A stretch of 10,956 nt of DNA from Baffinella frigidus (lineage: Eukaryota; Cryptophyceae; Cryptomonadales; Baffinellaceae), in the NCBI GenBank assembly GCA_026770585.1, contig MU646395.1, positions 733,880-744,835 on the forward strand, read 5' to 3'. The notes below the pieces were generated by a model that was not told the origin of the DNA, made no database searches, and saw only the letters and a program-made list of their open reading frames with translations. The translations under genes were made by a program, and so were the position numbers. Positions within the stretch are counted from its first letter, which is position 1, and each line of letters begins with the position of its first letter. Shown here in pieces: positions 5,591 through 10,956 of the stretch.

Positions 5591-6047
5591 AAGGAGTTTA
5601 GGATCAGGGTTTAGGATTGTGGGGTGGGAGGGGCACCCGCTTCGACCGCCCGTCGCTTCGCAGCGGACATGTTAGCTGGCCGCGCCACGCGAGGACAGTC
5701 TACAAGGTCCGTCCAGAGCCTGCACACGCCGCCGCCCGTCAGACTCCTCTCCTCCCACGCCGCGCCATCCCACGCCGCGTCGTGCTGCTCATACGCGAGG
5801 CGCCGCACGCGTCATGCGTCTGTGGTTCCGCACGACCGCTGCCCGAGCGAGCGCGCGCAACGGCGCCTGCAAGCCGGCTGCGTGGGGAGAAGCACTGCCC
5901 ACGGGCGCGATGGTGCGGTGAGAGGGGGTGGGAGGCGCTGGAGCCATGCAATGTGGCACGGCCATGCGTCGCCGGCTGCAGGAAGTCGCAGGGGGAGAGC
6001 CTTTGCGGGCCTGAGCACCACGTGGCAACCCACGCGGCATGCTTTCT
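5589..6047. repeat. Duplicated segment G, copy 2 (full length)
   Basis: The complete version of G, in direct tandem with copy 1 (the AAGGAGTTTAGG of copy 2 directly follows the CATGCTTT of copy 1). Overlapping open frames on both strands are long because the sequence is GC-rich, but the duplicated parts differ too little for a codon test and nothing is recognisable in them. Confidence 0.85.
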
Positions 6048-6182
6048 GCTTGAGATGCACGCGCCAGCGCGCCGGTAGGCACCCTTGTTTGCGTGACAGG
6101 GGGGAGGCCGGTCGCACGAGTGAGAGCAGGATTGTCAGACTTCCGAGTGCCTAGCTCGTAGATTACCGGCCTTGGACACTCG

Positions 6183-6861
6183 GTGCATGACCACCATTGC
6201 ATGAACCGCGCCAGACACGGCGGGGTTTGCCGCCAGGGACACTCCCGGGAGCATCGTCCCTCATTCTCTCCCTTCCGTTTGTACACATCAGACCACGGTC
6301 CAAACCACCAAAAGGATCCATCTCCGCAACAGCGGGATCGCTGCGACATGGCACGAGGTCGGGGCGAGGCTTTACGTTCTGCGTGGATCATTGAGGGTGC
6401 AGGAGGACGGGTGAGCGAGGAGATGGCGGTTCCGAACAGAGCTCGACGCGGAAAATTCGTCGATCCCAGCCTGCAAGTGGAGCCAATCGAGGATGGCTCG
6501 CGACCCTTTTCCTGGGGTATACGGTTCGAATTAGAACCGTTTGCAGAAGAAAACCGCTTGGACTCTATCCTCGATTTCAACCACTTCGGAGGCCTTTTCG
6601 GGGAACTCCGGACACAGAAATTGGGGGAATCCGCGACCATGCGCGCAGGATGGCGGGCACTGTGCTCGGTTCTGTGCGTGCTGGTGTTTGGGTCTGTCGG
6701 GAGCGGCGGGCAGGCCATCGGGTGTGCGGGATTTGGGGTGATCGCGGGGAAAGAGGACGCTCTCGGAGAGGGCAGCTGCGAGAGGTCTCTCCATCCTCTC
6801 TCATTTTCGCACAGGGTTGGGCACCAGACCCGATCTGGTTCGCCTTGGCCCTGCCGTGTCG
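6183..6861 (+). CDS. Candidate gene start: possible secreted protein, first exon
   Basis: An open frame begins at ATG 6183 and stays open to the stop ending at 6941, but the informative part starts at ATG 6639. That ATG has the context GCGACCATGCG and opens MRAGWRALCSVLCVLVFG, a short basic start then a hydrophobic core, ending GSGGQA where a signal peptidase could cut. Thirty-odd residues later (two Cys, basic/Ser-rich) the frame meets GGTAAGTGG at 6861-6869, a strong 5' splice site. The exon from 6639 would be 223 nt, ending in phase 1. Upstream, 6460-6638 reads as ordinary globular-looking protein, so 6183 or an upstream exon could be the true start. No downstream exon could be assigned and no family is recognised. 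A competing frame on the opposite strand covers 5789-6718. Confidence 0.3.
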
Positions 6862-6885
6862 GTAAGTGGTCTGTGTCTGTGGTGT

Positions 6886-7000
6886 ACGGCCCTAACGAGA
6901 GAGGCGCAACGGCCCTAACGAGAGAGGCGCGACGGCCCTAACGAGAGAGGCGCAACGGCCCTAACGAGAGAGGCGCAACGGCCCTACCGCGAAAGTCTTG
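6886..7000. repeat. 23-bp minisatellite, about 4.5 copies
   Basis: ACGGCCCTAACGAGAGAGGC plus GCA repeats at 6886, 6909, 6932, 6955 and 6978, each exactly 23 bp apart, with one base change in copy 3. The last copy breaks off after GGCCCTA. Since 23 is not a multiple of three, the array would be read in rotating frames, which argues against it being coding. It begins 24 bp after the candidate splice donor at 6862 and so would lie within the intron. The unit contains CCCTAAC. Confidence 0.95.
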
Positions 7001-7008
7001 AAAGACTT
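6993..7008. repeat. Small hairpin AAGTCTT-GA-AAGACTT
   Basis: A 7-bp perfect stem with a two-base loop directly after the minisatellite. Tight and AT-rich; it may be incidental. Confidence 0.5.
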
Positions 7009-7009
7009 C

Positions 7010-7611
7010 CCGTGGAGGGAGGTGCTTAGAGGCTATCCGTGAGCGACTGCACGACTGCACCCCCACTCGTCTGTGCACTACCAGGCGAGAACGGCGCGCG
7101 GTGTAGCGGTTGCGGAGGCGCAGAAGACTGCGAGGGGTCTGCGGCGGGCAACGAGACACATGGCTGTCGGTCGCCGTTGGTGTTACCTTATCCTGTCAGT
7201 TGCAACCCAGTGGTTCCGCGTCGATCTCTGCGTACGTGTAAGGGTTGTATGCGATATACGTTGTTGTGGCAGTTGCAGTTGCAATTCTTACACGAGGTTG
7301 ACACAGCGCGACGGGATGTGGTTGATGACGTGTGCCTCGCCCATGTCGCGGACGCGAGGCGCAGGTTACCAACGATGCAATCCATGCTCGCTTCCGCCCG
7401 ACGCTAAACTAAACCGCGAGTGACGAGCAGGTATCTCGCGGAGATGGCGAAACTCGTGCTTCCCCGCAACGGCCACGAGCGGCACCCCCGGCTGGTGAGC
7501 CCCCCCGCTCCACGTCGCTCAACTACTTGCATCAGGACGATCCGGCAGCCATCAGTCGTCCCCGTCTCATTTTAATTTCCTAGAATTGCCAAGGCGGTCC
7601 CAGTCCTGCAC
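7010..7611. other. No recognisable feature
   Basis: Open frames of about 120 codons exist on the plus strand (7039-7407 and 7073-7423). The first is Cys-rich early on and could in principle hold a downstream exon of the candidate gene at 6639, but I find no convincing acceptor or homology. No repeats shared with the rest of the window are seen here, which makes it one of the few low-copy stretches. Confidence 0.5.
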
Positions 7612-7695
7612 GCTCTCTCGTCGTAGCAAAACACCCTTCCACCAACCCTCACAGCCTGGGCAAATCGACGAATTTAGACTTTCGTGCAAACGCAG

Positions 7696-7745
7696 TTTTA
7701 AAACTCCAAACACCCTGCAGTGATCAAGTTTTGGGAGTTTTAAAA
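7696..7745. repeat. Hairpin TTTTAAAACTCC / GGAGTTTTAAAA
   Basis: Perfect 12-bp arms at 7696-7707 and 7734-7745 around a 26-base interior that contains further partial pairing (CCAAA with TTTGGG). Confidence 0.8.
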
Positions 7746-7856
7746 ATAACCGACGCCGGAATCCGGCGGCCTGCAAGGGCATTACGTACCGCGGAAATCG
7801 GCCATTTGCCCAGGCCGTGACGGTTGGTGGTCGGAATGTCCGTGGAACACCCTTAC

Positions 7857-7983
7857 AGCAGGTCTTATCTGTTTCCTTAATTTTTAGCAGGTCTTGTCCG
7901 TTTCCTTGATTTTTTGAAAATGGTCAAGTAAACACAGCGGACTTGGAAGGGATTTGGAATACACCTGGAAGGATAAGACCTGC
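7857..7983. repeat. Foldback with 29-bp tandem left arm
   Basis: AGCAGGTCTTATCTG starts at 7857 and a second version, AGCAGGTCTTGTCCG, at 7886 (29-bp period). GATAAGACCTGC at 7972-7983 is the exact reverse complement of the first. It resembles 1734-1858 in design: a direct repeat at one end and one inverted copy at the other. Confidence 0.6.
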
Positions 7984-8000
7984 GATCCTACGGTAGGCAA

Positions 8001-8030
8001 TCCGTAGGGGCATGGGGGGGTTCCTACGGA
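8001..8030. repeat. Hairpin TCCGTAGG / CCTACGGA
   Basis: Perfect 8-bp arms at 8001-8008 and 8023-8030, preceded by the short palindrome CCTACGGTAGG. CCTACGG recurs, forming a local cluster of palindromes. Confidence 0.75.
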
Positions 8031-8236
8031 TACGGTAACGAAAAATGGCTTAAATCTGAGCAGAAAATCCCTTGGTAGCCCGCTGTGTGGCTCTCTCGTC
8101 GTAGCCTCTAAGGGTGTTTTGCGAGGCGGGAGCTCCGGATGCAGCAACCCATCAGGCGCTCAATGCACGACACTGCCACGCAGGGCTGGTGGGGGGGGTA
8201 TTCAAAAGTCATTTTTAACGGGAAAACTTTCTCAAA

Positions 8237-8261
8237 AGCCGTTTTTTGCATAAAAACGGCT
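8237..8261. repeat. Hairpin AGCCGTTTTT-TGCAT-AAAAACGGCT
   Basis: Perfect 10-bp stem with a 5-base loop. It would resemble an intrinsic terminator in bacteria, but in this eukaryote-like context I treat it as a structural palindrome. It overlaps a direct repeat of GGCTCCAAGAACGAGCA just downstream (about 8258-8295). Confidence 0.8.
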
Positions 8262-8356
8262 CCAAGAACGAGCACATGGCTCCAAGAACGAGCATGGAAT
8301 ACCCCACCCAAGGGCCTGGAGTGGCTCTACCATCTTACCCATCTACCAGTATCCCT

Positions 8357-8445
8357 TAAGTGGCGAGTAGGCTCCTACGCCCTACCGTACAGCCCTAGGA
8401 CCTGCCCAGGCCTCTTGGCGGTCAATTTTGACCATCAGTGGCGAC
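8357..8445. mobile_element. Foldback element J, copy 1
   Basis: TAAGTGGCGAGTAGGC, TACGCCCTACCGTA, CCTAGGAC, CCTCTTGG and GGTCAATTTTGACC are shared in order with 9838-9930. The right end is altered here (CATCAGTGGCGACTGATGG, itself a hairpin). Non-coding. Confidence 0.6.
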
Positions 8446-8512
8446 TGATGGGGCATCCACTCCATCACGGTGGTTGAGAGTCGAGATGCTGAGCTCCCCC
8501 CCGCACGCCCAG

Positions 8513-8568
8513 ATCGAGCCAACCCGACTCAGGCAGAGGCAGAGGTAGATTCGTAAGCACGCGCCTAC
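8513..8568 (-). repeat. Element A end fragment with shared flank
   Basis: GAGCCAACCCGACTCAGGCAG corresponds to the left end of A in reverse (one residue over a shared 20-mer). It is followed by ATTCGTAAGCACGCGCC, the same sequence that follows the collapsed A end at 9061. The shared flank shows that A end and neighbour were copied together. Confidence 0.5.
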
Positions 8569-8574
8569 GATGCG

Positions 8575-8763
8575 TGAAACGAATTCACATCGGAGGGGGG
8601 TCCTAACAAGCCTCCGGCGGCCCCTGCGGGGGGCTTGCTGCGCTTATCAAGCACGACCCGAATCCCGGTCGACCCCTGCCGGGGGCTTCCCGGGCGTCTG
8701 GTCCCTCCCCGATGTGTCAAACGAATTCACACCGGAGGGGGACCTAACAAGCCTCCGGCGGCC
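8575..8763. repeat. 48-bp direct repeat pair (8575-8623, 8717-8763)
   Basis: AAACGAATTCACATCGGAGG and CCTAACAAGCCTCCGGCGGC form one block that recurs with a one-base length change in the G run. Copy 2 leads directly into coding-like repeat B copy 1, in frame as LTSLRRPPEQ. The G-run indel shifts frame between copies. Confidence 0.7.
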
Positions 8764-8842
8764 TCCCGAACAGATCGCGCATCGAAACACCACCGACATC
8801 GAAGGCGACCCCGAATGCTCTGGCCGCGGGTGGCTACTCGCG
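8762..8842 (+). pseudogene. Coding-like repeat B, copy 1
   Basis: Reads PPEQIAHRNTTDIEGDPECS, then GRGWLLA, after which it meets the C element. Compared with copies 2-4 (9077, 9193, 9517), 12 of 19 variable columns fall on third codon positions of this frame, 5 on first and 2 on second. I do not recognise the peptide. The upstream in-frame LTSLRR may belong to it. A fragment of an amplified exon is likely. Confidence 0.5.
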
Positions 8843-8859
8843 GGCGCGTGCTTAGGATT

Positions 8860-9009
8860 TTATCTCAGAAAAAGAGTTCTAAAACTCGTTTTCTTAAGTC
8901 AATTCCCCTACGAATTCGTCAACTTATACTTTACTCTCCGCATAAGTTGACAAAATTGTAAGGGTGTTGACTTAAGACAACGAGTTTTAGAACTCGTTTT
9001 CTGAGATAA
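8860..9009. mobile_element. MITE-like element C, complete 150-bp copy
   Basis: Terminal inverted repeats of 43 bp (8860-8902 and 8967-9009) match at 41 positions, starting TTATCTCAGAAAA. They are flanked by GATT on both sides (8856-8859 and 9010-9013), a 4-bp target-site duplication candidate. Each repeat is itself palindromic (AACGAGTT and AACTCGTT around CTAA). The interior holds another perfect 10-bp inverted repeat (GTCAACTTAT at 8918-8927, ATAAGTTGAC at 8942-8951). No coding capacity. It separates B1 from downstream sequence and so probably inserted into a B copy. Confidence 0.75.
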
Positions 9010-9010
9010 G

Positions 9011-9061
9011 ATTCTAGCTGTGCCTTTTCTCTAGCTCTGCCTTGGCTGAGGCAGAGCTAGA
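9011..9061. repeat. Collapsed element A: joined terminal repeats
   Basis: CTAGCTCTGCCT and AGGCAGAGCTAG form a perfect 12-bp-arm palindrome (9031-9060) with only six bases between, preceded by a second, diverged end, TTCTAGCTGTGCC. This is element A with its whole interior removed, immediately beside element C. Confidence 0.65.
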
Positions 9062-9076
9062 ATCGTAAGCACGCGC

Positions 9077-9137
9077 CCGCCTGAACAGATCGCACATCGA
9101 AACTCCACCGAGATCCAAGGCGACCCTGAATGCTCTG
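9077..9137 (+). pseudogene. Coding-like repeat B, copy 2
   Basis: Reads PPEQIAHRNSTEIQGDPECS, then breaks into an A-element fragment at 9137. Differences from copy 3 are mainly silent (GCA/GCG, ATC/ATT, GGC/GGT). The break exactly at the A fragment suggests insertion or template switch. Confidence 0.5.
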
Positions 9138-9189
9138 ATTTGTACAGCACACCCAGCGTGTCAGCATGAGAATAGTCGGCCAACCCGAG
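9137..9189 (-). mobile_element. Element A interior fragment between B copies
   Basis: GATTTGTAC, CACCCAGCGTGTCAGCATGA, then GAATAGTCGGCCAACCCGAG match the left half of A in reverse. Terminal ends are absent. Confidence 0.5.
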
Positions 9190-9192
9190 CGC

Positions 9193-9290
9193 CCGCCTGA
9201 ACAGATTGCGCATCGAAACTCCACCGAGATCGAAGGTGACTCTGAATGCTCTGGTCGCGGATGGTTGCTCTCGGATAAAGGCGGGGGTAA
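9193..9290 (+). pseudogene. Coding-like repeat B, copy 3
   Basis: Longest copy: PPEQIAHRNSTEIEGDSECS, GRGWLLSDKGGG, and then directly C-rich telomere-like sequence from about 9291. Compared with copy 4 over the shared 17 codons, five of eight changes are silent. The minus-strand frame through the same region (88 codons, 9031-9297) is less likely because its third positions would be the conserved ones. Confidence 0.5.
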
Positions 9291-9516
9291 ACCCCAACCC
9301 CCAAAACCCTAAAACCTAAACCCTAAACCTTAAACTCTAAACGCTAAACCCCAAACCCTAAAACCTGAAACCAAACCCTCAACCCTAAACCCTAGACCCG
9401 AAAACCTAAGCCCTAAACCCCAGACCCCAAACTCTAAAACCTCACCCCCACAACCTACACCCTACACCCTACACCCTACACCCTACACCCTACACCCTAC
9501 ACCCTACACCCTGCAC
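9291..9516 (+). repeat. C-rich telomere-like array: degenerate CCCTAAA then pure CCCTACA
   Basis: CCCTAAA with CCCTAAAA, CCCCAAA and CCTAAG variants to about 9450, then seven perfect CCCTACA units (9460-9508) and CCCTGCA. It sits between B3 and B4, and both B copies run into C-rich repeat at GGGGGTA, so array and B were duplicated together. Confidence 0.9.
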
Positions 9517-9567
9517 CCTGAATGCTCTGGCCGCGGGTGGCTGCTGTCGGACAGAGGCGGGGGTACA
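9517..9567 (+). pseudogene. Coding-like repeat B, copy 4 (5'-truncated at a heptamer)
   Basis: Begins within CCCTGAA, which is both a telomere-like heptamer and part of the B sequence GACCCTGAATGC. It then reads PECSGRGWLLSDRGGG before the next array. The breakpoint at shared CCCTGAA suggests recombination through telomere-like homology. Confidence 0.55.
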
Positions 9568-9800
9568 CCCCAACACCTCACCCCTAAAACCTAACGCTAC
9601 ACCCTACACCCTACACCCTACACCCTACACCCTACACCCTAAACCTTAACACCTCAACCCAAACACCTAACTCAGACACTCTACACACTAAACCCGAAAC
9701 CCCACACCCTAAACCCCAAGCCCTAAACCCCAAACCCCAAACCCCAAACCCCAAACCCCACACCCCAAACCCCAAACCCCAAACCCTCAACCCTAACACC
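9568..9800 (+). repeat. C-rich array: CCCTACA run, degenerate, then CCCCAAA run
   Basis: Five perfect CCCTACA units (9602-9636), a degenerate middle with CCTAACT and CACACTA variants, then a run of CCCCAAA from 9728, the complement-sense equivalent of the TTTGGGG at 47-75. Each variant is locally homogeneous. Confidence 0.9.
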
Positions 9801-10007
9801 AGGAGTGGCGGGCGGGGACTGTATCTGCTTCCACCTTATGTGGCGAGTAGGCGCATACGCCCTACCGTAGGGCCGTAGGACGTGCCTAGGACCTCTTGGG
9901 GGTCAATTTTGACCCCCTCGCCACTTGAGGATACGGGTGTGGCGCCAAACCCTGGACCCTAAACCCTAACACCAGGAGAGGCGGGTGGAGACTGTGTCTG
10001 CTTCCAC
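9791..10007. repeat. 44-bp direct repeats flanking element J copy 2
   Basis: CCCTAACACCAGGAG to TCTGCTTCCAC occurs at 9791-9834 and 9964-10007 with five mismatches. The interval holds the J copy and a few CCCTAAA units. The left edge of both repeats is a telomere-like heptamer. Confidence 0.75.
9838..9930. mobile_element. Foldback element J, copy 2
   Basis: Ends GTGGCGAG and CTCGCCAC are inverted. The interior has GGGGGTCAA-TT-TTGACCCCC, a perfect 9-bp stem with a two-base loop (about 9896-9915). It shares order and sequence with 8357-8445, whose left end (CTTAAGTGGCGAG) matches the reverse of this right end (CTCAAGTGGCGAG). Non-coding. Confidence 0.6.
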
Positions 10008-10436
10008 GAAGCTGCGGGGGTGGTGTGCGCTGGTCCGAAAACCCTAACCCCTAAACCCTAAATGGTCCGAAAACCCCTCAACCCTAAACCCTAAACCCTG
10101 AATGGTCCGGAAACCCTAAACCCTAAACCCTGAACCCTAAACCTTGGACTGTGAACCTTAAACCCTAGACCCTAAGCCCTAAACCTTCAACTCTTACCCC
10201 TAAACCCTAAAACCTAAACCCTAAACAGTAAAACCTGAACACTAAACCCTGCACCCTGCACCCTAAACTCTACACCCTAAACCCTAAACCCTAAACCCTA
10301 AACCCTAAACCCTAAACCCTGAACCCCACACCCCAAACCCTAAACCCTAAACCCTACACCCTAAACCCTAAACCCTAAACCCTAAACCCTAAACCCTAAA
10401 CCCTCGACCCTAAACCCTCAACCCTAAACCCTGAAC
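9950..10436 (+). repeat. Main CCCTAAA array with GGTCCGAAAA interruptions
   Basis: Mostly CCCTAAA heptamers. Two runs are perfect for six units each (10275-10316 and 10359-10400); elsewhere CCCTGAA, CCCTAGA, CCCTGCA and CCCTCGA appear. ATGGTCCGAAAACC-type interruptions recur about 10033, 10063 and 10104. 9974-10036 is non-telomeric. This is the closest thing to a canonical telomere sequence in the window, but it is internal and degenerate, so interstitial. Confidence 0.9.
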
Positions 10437-10449
10437 CAGGGGAAAGCGA

Positions 10450-10690
10450 GCGCGCTGGCAAGCCTCTGAAAGCTGCTGTCGTGTACCTCCTATACGGGTG
10501 CCACCCTCCTAACTCCACCTCACTCGGGTTGGCCGACTATTCTCAAGCTGATATGCGGTACGAATCCGTCAACTTTGGAGCGGGGAAGAGCCCGGGCCCA
10601 TCAAATTGGTGAGCCCGAATAGTCTGGGATAGAGCAGGCGCGCTGGCAAGCGCTTGAGAGCTGCTGTCGTGTACCTCCTTCACGGGTGCG
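10450..10690. repeat. 53-bp direct repeats (10450-10502, 10638-10690) flanking element A
   Basis: GCGCGCTGGCAAGC to CTGCTGTCGTGTACCTCC and CGGGTGC recur 188 bp apart with about eight mismatches, on either side of an A copy. They are too long and diverged for a target-site duplication, so a local duplication through A or its flanks is more likely. Confidence 0.75.
10508..10636 (+). mobile_element. Inverted-repeat element A, copy 5
   Basis: CCTAACTCCACCTCACTCGG to GTCTGGGATAGAGCAG. The interior is well preserved (GGTACGAATCCGTCAACTTT, GAGCCCGGGCCCATC, AATTGGTGAGCCC), but both ends have lost the TCTAGCTCTG motif. The internal hairpin keeps most pairs, with one mismatch and one wobble. Confidence 0.6.
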
Positions 10691-10725
10691 CCCCCGCGAC
10701 TACAGTAGGCCTGTCCGTAGGCCAA

Positions 10726-10850
10726 ACCCCTTATCCCTCACCCTGAACCCTAATCCCGAAACCCGGAAACCTAAACCGTTAACCCTCAACCGTCAACCCG
10801 AAACCCGAAACCTAAAACCCAAAACTCTGAACCCTAGACCCTGAACCTCT
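10726..10850 (+). repeat. Degenerate C-rich telomere-like array
   Basis: CCCTGAA, CCCTAAT, CCCGAAA, CCCTCAA and CCGTCAA heptamers; highly decayed. CCCGAAA here is the complement-sense form of the TTTCGGG array at 110-160. Confidence 0.8.
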
Positions 10851-10909
10851 CCATGCGTTTCCCCTTTCCTTTCCCGCTTATCAATAACCTGCCCTGCGTC
10901 CCCGTGGAT

Positions 10910-10956
10910 TTATCTCAGAAAACGAGTTCTAAAACTCGTTTTCTTAAGTCAATTCC
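10910..10956 (+). mobile_element. MITE-like element C, copy 2 (cut by window end)
   Basis: The left terminal repeat from TTATCTCAGAAAAC through CTTAAGTCAA, plus AATTCC interior, identical to the first copy except one base (C versus A after AGAAAA). It agrees with the right-end sequence of copy 1 at that base. The rest lies beyond the window. Confidence 0.75.

Larger units (their letters stand above)
7612..8122. mobile_element. 497-bp segment with inverted ends beside a 16-bp direct repeat
   Basis: GCAAAACACCCTT (7626-7638) is the exact reverse complement of AAGGGTGTTTTGC (8110-8122). In addition GCTCTCTCGTCGTAGC occurs at 7612-7627 and again at 8090-8105, just inside the right end. Inside are two smaller inverted structures (7696-7745 and 7857-7983). 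No transposase is encoded. It may be a non-autonomous element, or rearranged pieces of one; the direct repeat is not placed as a normal target-site duplication would be. Confidence 0.4.

Noticed and set aside
5617-6154. Overlapping plus-strand frames of 153 and 176 codons in segment G
   Set aside because: Two different frames are open over the same bases, and neither shows motifs. The near-identical duplicate gives no codon-position signal.
4877-6265. Similarity between CCCGGGAGAATCGTCCC (about 4877) and CCCGGGAGCATCGTCCC (about 6247)
   Set aside because: Only about 20 bp with several mismatches outside the core; too short to claim a repeat or shared exon.
5789-6718. Long minus-strand open frame of 309 codons
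   Set aside because: It overlaps a long plus-strand frame, is Pro/Arg/Ser-rich with no domain or motif, and runs across the duplicated segment G. GC-rich sequence yields such frames by chance, and the plus strand has the better start and splice evidence.
6886-7000. CRISPR array
   Set aside because: The 23-bp units are directly adjacent with no spacers; this is a minisatellite.
8237-8261. Bacterial intrinsic terminator
   Set aside because: The stem is AU-rich with no GC-rich hairpin above a free U-tract, there is no upstream gene, and the context is eukaryotic.
9031-9297. Minus-strand frame of 88 codons across repeat B
   Set aside because: The variable positions among B copies are third positions of the plus frame and first positions of this one, so the plus frame is favoured.

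Overview
This looks like nuclear, subtelomere-type DNA from a eukaryote, not a gene-dense bacterial or viral segment. The whole window is laced with degenerate heptamers related to the plant/algal telomere unit TTTAGGG (CCCTAAA): TTTGGGG, TTTCGGG, TTCAGGG, TGTAGGG and TTTAGGG. Between them lie many short inverted-repeat elements and locally duplicated blocks. The coding remnants have GC-rich third codon positions and two show spliceosomal-type splice sites, which fits a unicellular alga or other protist with an Arabidopsis-type telomere (cryptophyte, green-lineage or dinoflagellate-like). I cannot place the species. I see no tRNA, rRNA or CRISPR array, and no complete gene of a recognised family.

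Layout. 1-400: G-rich telomere-like arrays. 430-918: three tandem copies of a 135-bp (45-codon) repeat inside one open frame. 900-1430: a minus-strand coding-like patch and a 56-bp duplication, then more G-rich heptamers. 1570-2000: pure then degenerate CCCTACA, a foldback element with 32-bp subrepeats, and TTCAGGG/TTTAGGG. 2000-2600: short direct repeats. 2638-3707: an inverted-repeat element family (called A here) and a minus-strand exon-like repeat (D) tandemly amplified together with an intron-like spacer (E). 3748-5162: further A copies, large palindromes, and a second minus-strand exon-like array (F) with conserved splice donors. 5408-6047: a recent duplication whose first copy carries internal deletions. 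6183-7000: the best candidate for a live gene, a possible signal-peptide first exon ending in GTAAGT, followed by a 23-bp minisatellite. 7010-7611: nothing recognisable. 7612-8130: a 497-bp segment with inverted ends. 8357-9300: foldback element J, a well-preserved 150-bp MITE-like element (C), and three of four dispersed copies of coding-like repeat B. 9285-10850: C-rich telomere-like arrays interrupted by B, J and A copies. The window ends inside a second C element.

The central observation is that several dispersed repeats (B, D, F and the 135-bp tandem repeat) look like amplified pieces of protein-coding exons. Differences between copies fall preferentially, and in the D2/D4 pair entirely, on third codon positions of one frame. 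D starts after a conserved CAG in phase 0 and F ends in phase 0 at a conserved GTGCGT, so D and F could be adjacent exons of one unrecognised gene. All codon counts were made by eye on this window.
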